From: Pleodorina starrii
Taxonomy: Eukaryota > Chlorophyta > Chlorophyceae > Chlamydomonadales > Volvocaceae
Reading direction: 5' to 3'
Length of the DNA: 64,000 bases
Assembly: GCA_030267565.1 (NCBI GenBank)
Contig: BRXU01000002.1
Span: forward strand, 8,933,001 to 8,997,000
The notes beneath the pieces are model-generated. The model saw only the letters and a program-made list of their open reading frames with translations. It had not been told where the DNA came from and searched no databases. The translations under genes were made by a program, and so were the position numbers. Of the stretch, positions 33,916-45,790 are shown piece by piece; positions within the stretch are counted from its first letter, which is position 1, and each line of letters opens with the position of its first letter.

Positions 33916-36900
33916 TTAAGCCCGCGCGCGCGTTGACGTGGGCAACTCCACGTGCATCGTGTTTTCCTTGCTGGTGGGCGGTGTGCTGTTGCTGAGGCTG
34001 GTTAGGCGTTTGCCGCGCAGCACCGCCACCACCACATCGCTGGCCTCGATGACCGGCAGCATGATGCACACGGCGGAAGCCACGATGCCCCACACCATGG
34101 CTAGCATCACCCAGAACCTGCGGGCAATGGTGCGGTGTGCGTGGGGTGCGGGGGAGGGGAGGGAGGGCGGCGTTGGGGGCGGTGATGGGTGACGCGGGCG
34201 GGTCTGGGCGCAAAATCGGTCAAGCTGCCAGATACGGCGCACGGGAGGACAGGCCCAATCTGTTCACCGAGACGCAGGTAGGGAAAGACGGAGCCTATCC
34301 GTCTTTCCTCACGCGCATTCGACAGATCCGAAGCCGTAACACGGCATTGACAGGGCGGGGGCTGTGTGTGGTCGCGGCGCAAGTCGCAGCCGCCCGTGTG
34401 GTCTCTGCAGACCGCAAGTCAGGGAGGCGAGCGGGGCTGGGGCCGTGCGGAGCGGAGCGCCCGGAGGCGCGGATGTACCATTTTGCAGTGTCAGGTGCGG
34501 TCCACTGTAAAACGATTCACAAGGCAGTGAGGGACGAGGAGGGCGTTGCATGGTGCCGTATAATCGCGCGTCTGCGTGCCGCCGGCTGGCATGTGGAGCA
34601 CAAGGGGGCGCGGGGAGGTGGAAAAAGGGAGCTCATTGCGCATGGTATGGGTACGCACGGACCGCCATGGAAACGGGCGGGCAGTGTGGATGTAGCGCGA
34701 GGTCGCTCCAGGCGTATCGGCGACCCGCCCCCTAGCTAGACAGCCCCGGGGTGGCTGGCAGGCCTGCTGGGAACTCGTGCGCCATCCCAGGCATGTGAGC
34801 CTTTGCGGAGTGCAGCCTACTTGGCCGCACGCGCGAACGCAGCCATTAAGAGCCCAAGTCCCGGGCCCCGACGGGGGCCGGGGAAAGCTGGGCCGGAGAC
34901 GGGCGTCGCTGGACTCCCACGGTATGGCGCGACGCGCCGCGGCTGTCGCGCCACGGCGGCGGCGGAGGCGGCGACGACCGCCCACTCACGTGAAGTATCC
35001 CTCGCTGAAGATCCCGGCTGGCAGCGCCAGCAGTGGCCACAGGATGAGGAAGATGAGGGTGAGGACGCCTCCGGAGGCCCAGGTGAAGCGGATGACCTGG
35101 AGGGAGGAAGCGGAAAGGCGTAAAGTGCGACGGAGTGGTGGGTTCAAATCGTTGAACAAGCATCAAGCATCTACCAATAAAGGAAACCCGTCGCTGGGGA
35201 GCGAAGGGACGGGGGCCCGGTGCCTGGGATCGGGAGCCCCAGGGATCAGCGGCGCGGCGCGGTCAACTGGCGAGGGAGGGCTGGAGGGGGGTGGGCGGTG
35301 ATGAACGGTGCACACGCATCCGGACCATCGTCAGGTTTGGTGTGGGCAGGGAAGGTCGGCTGATGTGGCGCCGCGGTAGCCTGCTTGCTATCACGCTAGC
35401 CGCGCCAAACATGGGGCGGAAATCACATCCGACACGGCGTTGCTTGCCAGAAGTCTTCTCGCGGCAAGAAGGGCACGTCGAGCCAACGCAACTAACGCCG
35501 TGGTGGCACAGGTCACGGCCGTGCGGCACATGTACATGTGGATGTACACGTGGATGATCAAGTCGTTCGCCCGCGGCCAGGAAGGGTAGGCATGGGGCGG
35601 CCGCGGCCACGGCGGAAAGGGAGATGGCGGCCGCCATAACAGGCGGGGGAGGCAGCCGGGGGGAAAAGCGAGCCAAAGCGGGGCGGCCCACGTCCATAAG
35701 CCACCGATTAGAGAGCAGTGCAAGCGCGGTAAGGGGTAGCCGAACGTCCCATCCGACCGTGGGGCCGTGGCTCAGGTGCGGACGATGAAGCCCAATACCC
35801 ATCGACCGGCAGATAAGACCTCGTTCCATCTCCAATGGCGAATATCTAATCGCCTCTGTCCCCACTCCCCTCCTGTCGTTAAGAGGGGTTTAGAATGCCC
35901 CCAGCTGGCGGGCCCATCAGATTGCCCGGCACCCGCATGGTGGAGGCCCGTCCGGGGACAAACGCTGAAGAGGGCCGTCAGGATAGGGGCCAGGGTCAAC
36001 GGCGAGGCATGTCAGTAGCTTGTGAATAACTTACGCGGTTGAGCGCCTCGGGGGAGTCCTCGCCCTCAAAGTTGTTGGGGTCGGAGTTGGGGTCGCACTC
36101 AATGACCGGGATGTTGCGCAGCTCGGCCCAGTCGAAATCCTGCACGTCACCACGTTCTCCGTTAGGACTGTATGTATTGCACAAATAATGTCAGGCGGGC
36201 GCTGCGCAACAAGGCGTGGAACCAGGCCAACGCCTTGCCAAGAGCGCATACACGCGAGAAGCAGGGAGCGGCGGGCTGCAGCTCGACGCCCACCGAGGCA
36301 TCGCGACCTCCGTACAACGCGTGCCGCAGCGTACGACGCACTTTCCCGGTGTTGCATGAACGCGAGTAGTGCGTTCGTTCAACTGATGCAGTATTTACAC
36401 CATCAGTGGACATACATACATACACACGCGCACCGACGCCATGCGAAGCCCGCCACGAACCACGAAGCCGACTAGGGCAAAGTTCTGCGCACGGCACCAA
36501 CCTGGGGGAAGATGTACGACAGTACGGTGCAGAGGATCATGGAGAAGAACAGCGCCACCAGGTTTCCAGCCAGCATGGGGTAGTCCTGGCCGGTGGTATC
36601 GAGGTTCAGCACTCCGTTGTTCAGCTTGGCAGCGGTGATGAGCCAGGTCATGATGGCGAGCGGCGTGGTCACGACGGCGGACACGCAGGCGGCGGTGGCG
36701 GAGCACTTGGCCCAGGTCAGCGAAGCGGCGATGGGGAACACGGCCGAGCCGATGATGATGCCCATGAACAGATACACCCAGCTGAGAGACACGTCCAACT
36801 TAAGAAGGATGACGGTGACCACGCCCGATAAAAGTGAGTAGACGACGACGATTATTCGCTGCAGCATCACCATTCTACGGCCGTCGGCGTTCTTGTTGAT

Positions 36901-39900
36901 GTACGGAACGTAGATATCGTACGCGACGATGGCGGCGACGGCCATTTGCTCCGCGCAGGCGGTGGCGGTCACGGCCTCGGGATAGGGAGGGGTGTGGGCG
37001 GGGAGGGTAGGGCGGGTGGAAGGGAGTTGGGGGAGATGAGTGGGATGTAACGGTTGATAAAGCAACCGGGTGCGCGGTTGATGAAGACACGCAAGTCGTT
37101 GCGCGGGAGGCGATGGAAAACCTTTGCGACGCCCTTACGCCTCAGAAGCCACGATGTAGCAGCTGCGGTGGCGGCGGCAGCTACGGTGGCGGCGGCGGCA
37201 GAGGCGGCACTGCCCACAGCCACCACCCGAGCCCGTAACCGGTTCAGCATGTCGTCAATTGGCTTCACTCAGCTCGTGCGGCCAACCTCCGCTGCAGAAC
37301 GCGGTCCTCATGGTCCGGCACACATGGTTGTACGGCTGCCCGTACTGCCGTCACAAAGCGCCGTAGACCCATCTCCCACTCCAATGCCCCACACACGACA
37401 ACGACACCACGCCGCCGACACCGCTCCCTCCACTCCGCCAGAACCGCAAACCAAAATTGATGAAGGCGCCGCCGTGGCTTGCAAAGCGCGTTCGCCTCTT
37501 CACCCAGCGCGGTCGAGCACACGCCCCTTGTTACGGGCTCGCCATTTAGGCCGCCTTGAAGTACACCACGCATGACATTACGCACACGCAGACCCACAAC
37601 CCAATCCTTATGGCTTTACACCCGACGTACCATGAACAGCTGCAGTCCCGCGCTTCCAAAAGAACTCAGGTGGACTACCCCCGCAGCAGCAGCAGCAGCA
37701 GCAGCAGCAGCCGAATGCACTCACTCACCATAAACAGCTGCAGCGTCATGAGGAAGGCGCCTCCCTTGCCCATCAGGTGTACCGCCAGCGCCGGCGGCAC
37801 CAGCCCGCGGTTCGCCTCCAGCCGGCTAACGGGCAGGTCAAGAGCGCGCGCACCCAGACCCATGGTGGTGGCGAAGGTGAAGGGAATGGCGAACCAGCAC
37901 AGCCCACCAAGCAGATAGCCGCGGTAGGTGGCGGAGGGCTTGGCGGCGATGGCGCCCTGCCAGTAGGACTGGTCCACAAACACGGTGCCGAAGTTGCCTG
38001 TGGGGAAGCAGGCAAGGGGGTGATGTGAGGGGTGACTGGGGTCAGGCGGAAGGGGGGCAGGGCAGGGCAGGGCAGGACCAAGCGGGGAGGGAACGGGTAA
38101 GGTCCGTGCGGGCCAGCGGTAGCGGAGTGTCGGGCGTGCGGTTCTGTTGGTGATGGCGGCCGTCCGGCGGCGGGTAGGGTAAAAAGAAGATACCGCAGCG
38201 GAGACGGAGACGGCGTTAGCGAACGGGTAGGGATGACGGAGGTCTGTATGGCTAAACAGCAAGACCGCACATGTCATGCACCCTGGGGGCACCATATCCA
38301 GCTTGTCGCTCCGTTCGAGTGGCGGCGATTTGGGCTGCCGCAGGCCTCAAAACAGACAACCATGGACAGCAGTCATGGACGCGTTTATGTCCACGTCCGC
38401 TGCTTGGAGGCCTGCGGCAGCCCAAATCGCCGCCGGAGGCCTGCGGCAGCCCAATTCGGAATCGATTTGGCCAGCTCGGCCTCTGCCCGCATCACCCCGC
38501 AGTCCAGCGCGGGGCCCTTCCGTCAGCAGCTGGCCGAGGCCGACCAACACGTCCCACTCCCTCGAGACACCCAGTCCCTTGCCTCGCTCGTGAGTGGAAG
38601 TCGTGCCGAGTGAGTGGCACAAGAGGGGTGAAGGCGAGCTTACCGGGGCCCGGACCGCGGCGCAACACGTTTGGGAGCAGGTGTGCGATACACAATGCGA
38701 CGGTGAAGCGGTGGGCCTCAAGAAGCCGGTAGGGATGGCGGATGTGTGGAAACGACAACGTGGCAGCCCGCACCCCGCTGCACTGGCTGGCCTTGTGGTA
38801 AATTGACCCATGACTGGTGCCAAACCCTCGCCACAGCAGGCCCTGGCCGTCGACTCGGACAGCTGTACCAGAACCCCGTTCTCAAACCCCACGGCCGGCG
38901 CAAGCGTGACAGACTCCTTCCGTGGTCGCGCATCTCTCGCAATTCAAACCAGGACTCGGCCCGGCGGCGCCTCGCAGCCCTCGCAGACCCTTTGTTACCC
39001 TTAGGCACCCCGGCCGGCCGCGCTACTCCGCTCTTCGCTGCTGCTGCCGCGCCACTGTATGTTGCAGCGCCGCACAGCGCACGCAGCCGGGCCTGCCATC
39101 TTGCTGCCTCACCGATGATGTTGATGATGCCAAAGATGATCCCGGACTTGGAAAACATGGTCACGTAGGAGCCGCCCATGTTGTCCGCCACGGGGTGCTT
39201 AATCTCCACCACCCGTAGCCGCATGTAGACCGTAGCGATGGAGCCCAGGTCATCGCTGGTGGCGTACACCTGCAGGATAACGCGTCACGCTTCAACATAT
39301 CAAGCTACATGCTTTACACCGGCAGGATAAAGTGGCATGCGCCCTGAAAGTGCTGCACGGAGCAGCGGAGAGGCGCGGCACGTGGTGCCCGGGAAATGGA
39401 GAAGCGCGGTATGGACGCCAAAGCAGCAGGCAAGCTGCCCGCAGCGCGCGAGGGCGCGCGGGGGAGCTGTGGGGCGGCCGGCGGGGGCTGCAGGTCGGGG
39501 AACGGAAAGGTGCGTGGTTACGCTGTTCGCCGTGACGCGGGGCGGTTGGCGCTATGGTCGCCGCGGTCCGGGCAGCGCAGCCAGGGCTTGCTGGGGGCGA
39601 TTGGGGCTTCCAGCTGCACACGTGCCCACGTGCGGTGCACAGCCGTCATCCGTTTGATTCCGCCAGTGCGCTCCGCCAGTGCCTTCAGACTACGACGCCT
39701 GCCTCTCACGACAACGGATCGCCAGTGATCCCACACAATCCCCCAGAAAAGCTGAGCAAACCAATTGCAACTTTCGGCCTGTCCACGAAACGTGCGGGCC
39801 TTTGCCGTTGCTGCCGCCTACAGCGCTCGGCGCAACCAACAGCGCTCTGAAGACGCCTTCCCCGAAGAGCCGTTAGACAATGACAATGGAAAGTTTGCGC

Positions 39901-42195
39901 CGATCGGCTGTACATACCTGAAACATAAACACCAGCATGGCGATATAGATGACGCAGACGTTGAGCCACTCGGCCACCACGGTACCCTTCAGGCCGCCCA
40001 CGGCCGTGTACATGACGACGCCGGCGGGTATGAGGAAGGACGCCGCGTAAACGGACACACCAGAAAGGGCCTCCATCACGGCGGCGCCTCCCAGGATGAG
40101 CATGGCGGTGACGATAATATTGGTGAGGAAGCCGTAGACGGTGAAGATGATGTGGGCGGTGGTGCCCCAGCGGCAGCGGATGATCTCCAGGAAGGTGTGG
40201 ATGGTGGGGGCCTTGCGCTTGATCTCGACGGCAAGGATGGCAAACAGAAGCACCTGAACAGTGGCGCCTGCGTGCGGGTGTTCGTGGGGGCGTTTGTGGG
40301 CGCGTTTGAAGGCAGGAAAGAGTGCTGCCGAAAAGGGAAGGGGCGTGCCTGCGTGATGCATCACCGTGCTGAGGTGTCGTCGCTGCTGAGGCAGGGCGCA
40401 CACACGCACGCACGGCCCCCGGGAACCGCCGTCCGTAAGCTTGTAGACCGCCAGGGCCACGGTGTGCAGGCACCCCCAGATCCAAAGCGTAATCCTGGTC
40501 CTGACACCGACCGCCGCCATGCGCGACTCTACACAGAATGGTACCATTTGGGCCGCAGCATTGCGATGCGCGGCCCCACACCAGCTACCTTTGTCCCTCC
40601 CTGCCCACATCTTCTCAGCAGAAATGGGGAGATGAGCACACTACAGAGACGGGGAGATGGCGCAGGGCCCAAGAAATACGCAGCTTGTCAAGCCACAGTA
40701 CGGGTCGCCGTTGCCCCAAGGGGGGCAGCCGTTGCACTACAGCTCGCCGTTGCCCCAAGGGGGCCAGCAGGCTGCCTCCGCGTCGGACCGCTCCCCGAAC
40801 ACGCCAGGCTCTCGCCGCTACAGCAACCCACCACTGATGGCTCGTTCACCGCGAGCTGCTGACAAGCTAGAGCGCAGCAGCGCGCAGGGCGGCGCACCCC
40901 ACAAAACCGCACCACAGCACCACTCCACGGGCTGGACTGGACCAGGCCGGGCCGTTCCCACCCGCCGTTGCGCCGTTACCTAGTTTGACATAACCGGCCA
41001 GTCGGTCGCCGCAGATACCATCCTTCCAAGTTCCAACTCCCCGCTGCCCATCCAGGCGCGTGTCCCATGAGACGCGCGTCACAGTCAAGAGATCGCGCGC
41101 GATCTACAACACCCACAGCCCTGCCTCCCACACATCCGGCCCACCAGTGCAAGAACGCCCTCGGCAGCATCAACCCATACGCCCAGCTGTGCCAACCCAC
41201 CCACCTGCCGCATACCAGAAAGGTCCCGCCACGCCGAACGAGTAGGCCACATTGGCGGACTGCAGGAGCGTCGCGGCCCAGGTCCACTTGGCCACGATGT
41301 CGCAAGCCGTCAGGCCGGCCTTGATGCTGCGGCCCGCGGTGGAGAAGCTCTCCGAGTCGCGGCCGAAGCCGCCAAAGCGCCTGTATTGAGAAACGGAGCG
41401 GCAGGTGACGCGGCGCGGAGTGCTGGTGGCGTTCGTGCGCTGTGCTGGCAGGATGCGGGGGAGATGTACCAGGAACCCGGTTGGGCTTTTGGGCCTGCTG
41501 CTGAGGCATCTGCTGGAGCCGCCAAAACGAATTGAGGGGAGCCGCTCGGTGGCGAGGAGTGCAGGGGAACTTGGGACAAGTGGAAGCCGTGCGACGGGCG
41601 TTGTTGGCAAGGAAGCCCCCGCACTTGATCGGGCGAGGGGACGTGATGTCAAGGACAGGCTCGGAGCAGAGTCGACGCACGATACAGGGTGCTGTGCGCG
41701 TGCATATGGCACGCGTGTACGTTACTCGGCAGCAATGGGAATCCGCGTGAAATGGGTAAGCAGAAGACACGCGCCACCGCGGGGTTTGCGCCCGGCTCCC
41801 GCCAGCAAAAGGGCCTTAGTATGAACTACCCGCTTCCAGCGAAAGGCCGGGGGTGGCAAGGGGAAAAACGCAGACATCCATGCGCCTACACGCCGGACGT
41901 TCATATTACCTGTCGAGCCAGATAAAGAACGTAGGTATGCAGGCGAAGATGGCACCCAGCCCCACAAGGATGAACCACCCCAGCCCTTCGGGCAGCACCG
42001 TTGGCCCTGCAGGTGTACAAACCAGTCTCAAGATAACTGAACATGTTCATTTACTCCACGAAACCATATTTACAGCGAGTCCAGCCAAAAATGCAGCCTT
42101 GCATCGCCAAGTCAACTAAACGCACCGTCTCCAAAGAACTCGCACTTCCCATCGTACTGTGATAGACCAAAAAGATTTCGGCAAATAGATGACAT
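33916..42195 (-). CDS. DUR3: DUR3-type urea/proton symporter, copy A (10 exons, 668 aa)
   Basis: High-affinity urea uptake across the plasma membrane, sodium:solute symporter family (DUR3 branch). Exons in transcript order: 42195-42126, 42006-41910, 41380-41205, 40267-39918, 39269-39113, 37997-37729, 36975-36502, 36139-36035, 35096-34990, 34117-33916. Phases close. The start exon is short ([20 protein letters not shown]...) and aligns with exon 1 of the other copies. Seen: [30 protein letters not shown] (given in parts in copy B), and [16 protein letters not shown], typical of DUR3. It is the most diverged of the four: an extra intron (35097-36034) splits the exon that is whole in B, C and D, introns are long, and the cytoplasmic tail differs completely ([12 protein letters not shown]... 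instead of CKGNKRGS...). The 3' part of exon 7 and the following exon are almost identical to B and C, unlike the rest. No stop or frameshift, so probably functional. Confidence 0.94.
37684..37712. repeat. (AGC)n trinucleotide repeat
   Basis: About nine CAG/AGC units, intronic in DUR3 copy A, 17 bases from the donor of the exon 37997-37729. Read as (GCT)n in the transcript. Confidence 0.9.
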
Positions 42196-42587
42196 GTCCA
42201 CCTGATTCGTTCCATGTATAACCGATGCTGCTAGAGGCCGCGTCACTCACATCGGGTTCGTGTTCTCTTGTTGAAACAGCAAATAATGAAGGACAAGTGA
42301 AAAGGCAAACGATGATGGAGTTGAGATTGGCAACATCCAAAAAAGATCCGATTGAACGGCTCACTCCGTACGCCACATGGCAGTTACAACGTGCGCAGTT
42401 ACCAGTTACAACGTGCGCTGCAAGGCCGTATCGAATATCGGAACGGACTGGCCGAGCTCTTACGTGTCTGTGCACGCATCTTCAAGGGAATATTAACATT
42501 GGAGGGCTATCCTATATAGAGAGATCAATTTTTTGCTCGGGCTTCTCGGACTCGTACTACCGACTACCGGACCGTACCGGACTCGGG

Positions 42588-42634
42588 CCAATGGGCCAAT
42601 GGCCCAGTGGTCCAATGGACCAATGGGCCAATGG
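42588..42634. promoter_or_regulatory. Cluster of five CCAATGG motifs upstream of DUR3 A
   Basis: CCAATGG starts at 42588, 42596, 42612, 42620 and 42628, alternating with GGCCCA and GGTCCA so that the block is partly palindromic. It lies about 390 bases before the start codon of copy A. CCAAT boxes bind NF-Y in eukaryotes; use here is inference. Confidence 0.45.
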
Positions 42635-43556
42635 CCCAGAGCAACATCAGACAGGGAACGGCAAATGGCCTTTCAAGGCTGAGTAATGCAGTACCCTGGG
42701 CGCTCAAACCTGTCTCCCCCAGCCTCCCCCCACCTTGCCCTCATAGAATGGAGCTTGAGGTACGCCGCTGCCGAAAAGCTCATGAAAACTAATCTTTCGG
42801 TTGGCAAGGCAACATGCGGACAGCGGCTTCCTACATTGCTGCACCGTGCCGGAGACAACTCCCACGCACTGCCCGTACAGTACCCCGTAGGTTCGTTCAC
42901 CTACACTTGGCTTTTGCTTGCATGCACCAATGGAGGCCCCTGATGCCGCCTATAGTACGTACGCATCGTGCCACCTCCAAACAAGTGCACATGGACTAGG
43001 CAGGCGGGGTTTGTGGCTGACGTTACTGCTAAGCACGCCATTCGCACTGCCAGGCCTCGGCCGGTCGGGCCTCGGGCACCTGCAGAACCGCATCCAGTTC
43101 CTTCATCCGCAACAGGTCCCCTCCTCCCCTCGGCGCGTACATCACGTTCCGACGCCGCGCTCCCCGCCCTGCTCTGCGCACCTCGGGTTATCGCGCGGCC
43201 CCACACTGCCCTCGCCGCCTGATACCCTACACTCGCCCCAGGGGCCCTCGTGATGAAGGGAACGGAGGAGGTCCGCTATCTTGGCGGATCCCTCAGCCAT
43301 GCCGCGATAACATTACTCCATGCGCAATGGTGATGGAGACAACAAAAGCGAAATTCAAGAAGCAACTTGCCGTACTGAACTCACGTGCTACGGACCGCCC
43401 AAAGATCGGTCCTCATGGTACGCAGAAAGCGTTCATCTCGCTCGCTCGGTCAAGTTGTTCGTTGGTCTCACCGCCTTCGCCCTTTCAACGAGTCACGGTG
43501 CCCCGCTGTAATTCTTAGGAGCCGCCACCGGATGCCCAGCTGAGCTGCGGTCCTTA

Positions 43557-43620
43557 CCTTCGCTTGACCCAGAATGCGCCAGCGCAGGGGACCCTAGTGG
43601 TCCCTCATTGTAACTCTCGC
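43557..43620 (-). repeat. Short dispersed repeat, copy 2
   Basis: Reverse complement reads GTGCGAGAGTTACAATGAGG, then GACCACTAGGGTCC and GCGCTGGCGCATTCTG, matching 10527-10590 with about one difference in ten. Confidence 0.7.
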
Positions 43621-45369
43621 ACCCTAACTGAACGCAACGTAAGGTGCTTCCGCCTGATTCGAGCTGTGGCTCTGGCTGATGGTCTCCGTCTGAGCTGACA
43701 GCGAAACCCAAGCTGACCTGCAATGCCTCCTCCGGCTCGTTACACATAGGCCACAGCAATGCAGCCTCATTACCTCTGCTCTGCGGTATGTATCGTAGAT
43801 CAACACGGACCTCGGTCCATGTTGATTGGGCAGACAAGATCGCGTGACAAGATCTGCCGTACAGGCCGCATGTCCCAACGGTACAAGCGCCAGTCAACCA
43901 CAACCACAGTCCATTGCACCTAGCCACCAACTGCCGACCCGTACCGTAATTGGCACGAACTACATTGGTGCTCGACAGGGCAGGCTATGCCAGCGCTGTG
44001 ACAATCCGCGCGATGCCCGGCGGCCGAACGGCCTCCCCAAACCATGCCCCCCGGCAGAGAAATTACGGGTATTTAGCAGACGGGACTGCACCTGCTGGGT
44101 GGAGGTCGCGCAAGGAGCGAGTATTCCATGACCTTCCCACACGGCGGTCGCACCGGATCCTGCTGTACCATCTGCCTCCCCCCTCACAAACCGCATCCCC
44201 TGGCAGGCCTACCGCTGCCTACCGAGGAGTTCGCACTAAGACACGTGTTTGGTGGACTGATTCGCGCGGCGCGTTCCGCCGTATGTCGGCTCACGGCGGG
44301 CCACAGCAGCTGAATGAGTACAACACGAAATGGCAGCGTGGGATGGGTTCAGCATCTGCTGGTAGACATGCATGTGGCGTGCAGCACCAGTGTATCTAAA
44401 AGCGCGTCATAGTAATACGGTGCTGCCCGCCGGCGCCTTTTTTCGCTGGACGCTGCGATTACGGCTCAGTCATGAAGGAAAGGCGAAAGTTTTCTTGGCG
44501 TTTTTGGATCGGCAGTAATGATAGCAGGCAGGTGCGGCCGCGCCGGCGATCGAGGCCTGAGAACAAAGTGACTTGCAGGGTGCAGCGAGGTAGGGTAACC
44601 TCAGAACGCTGGGTACACAGCTAGGTTCACCATACAGCAGAGGAGAGCGGAACCTTCGCCTATTCAGGCAGCCACCGCGGCCGCCAAATGGGTTTTGGTG
44701 TGGCTATTTCCATCTCCAAGTTCAAATGAATCCCACAGAGCGCGAGTAAATCGTCTGTGCGTGCAAACCATGCCGTGTCGGGCCCCCTTTCCCAGCCTTG
44801 AAATGAAATCATGCGCCAGCATGCGCCGTGTCCTCGAGTACCCTATGCGTCGCCAATAGCACCAGCCAGGAGCCGCTGGCGAGCACTGACAAAGTCCAAC
44901 ATTGAACGGTGTTTCCAACAATCTCGCTTCGGCGGGTGCGGCTGTAGTGCCCCTGCGCTGTGTCTCGGCCCGGTCAGGGCACCCGGTGCTCGCTCGTCCT
45001 GCCTCAGGGCGAGTCGCCCACAGTGTAACACCCGTTAACAAAAGTGTATCCGTATGGACCTTGGGAAGGGTTCCAAGGACAAGGAATATGTACCAACCGT
45101 TTTGGACATGAAACCTGCACCGGCTTGCCGCTTCTGACGGCAATGCGCACGTTGTCGAGGGTTGTCGGCACTCGAGTACCAAGCATTGTAACTTCGTTCA
45201 CCGCAAGGCTTCCATCCATTGTTTTCCCAGTCCATGCATACATCAAACACTTAAACTCTGTAATTTAAAAAGTGCCTTGCTGAGCGTCTTTGGAAAGTGG
45301 TACGGAGGGGCTCTTACTCATGCCGGAACGCTGCTGGACATGCAAAACGAGGCAAAACTTTAGGGTTTA

Positions 45370-45790
45370 TTCGTCTACAATTTAACTTTCAAAGGTCTAC
45401 AGGTGGAGCGCTAGGATCTCTTGAGAGGAGCCCCGTGGCTGCAGGGACTCTGGCCGGGCATTGTCACCAAGCGCCGACATGGGCATCTTAATTTAGCATA
45501 TTTAATTAAATATAATTATATGCATAGTAGTGAATGAACCCGTTATTGTGATAAGTGACTGGTTTCCGTTGCGTCCTGCGGATGCCCTGCACTACCTGCA
45601 GAGTGCAGACGCCTGCAGCATGTGGGGTATAAAAGGCAGTTCGTTATACGCATGTCTACACATTCATGTGTCTTGCACTTTACTTGCAACGACATCAAGT
45701 ATAGCTCGCCGCGTTCGCCTCGTTATTTCTACGTCTACTCGGCGCTTGACGCACCAACTCGAGCATTTCCGAGTAACGTAGCACCCGACC
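45370..45790 (+). promoter_or_regulatory. Promoter-proximal block of DUR3 B, duplicated at copy C
   Basis: Patchily similar to 53130-53540, including GTGGCTGCAGG, CACCAAGCGC, GATGCCCTGCA, GCATGTCTACACA and CGACATCAAG, in the same order. It contains a very AT-rich island at about 45490-45524. Shared blocks probably include promoter and 5'UTR sequence. Confidence 0.7.
45628..45634 (+). promoter_or_regulatory. TATA box of DUR3 B
   Basis: GTATAAAAGG, a canonical TATAAAA 163 bases before the start codon. The equivalent TATA at copy C keeps the same order relative to the shared downstream blocks. Confidence 0.65.

Larger units (their letters stand above)
42196..45369. other. Divergent intergenic region between DUR3 copies A and B
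   Basis: The two genes face away from each other, so this 3.2 kb should contain the promoter of A (right of 42195). It holds a CCAATGG cluster at 42588-42634 and the second copy of a short dispersed repeat at 43557-43620, listed separately. No gene is recognised; open frames are short and without motifs. A TATATAG on the minus strand near 42513-42519 is a weak TATA candidate for A. Confidence 0.55.
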
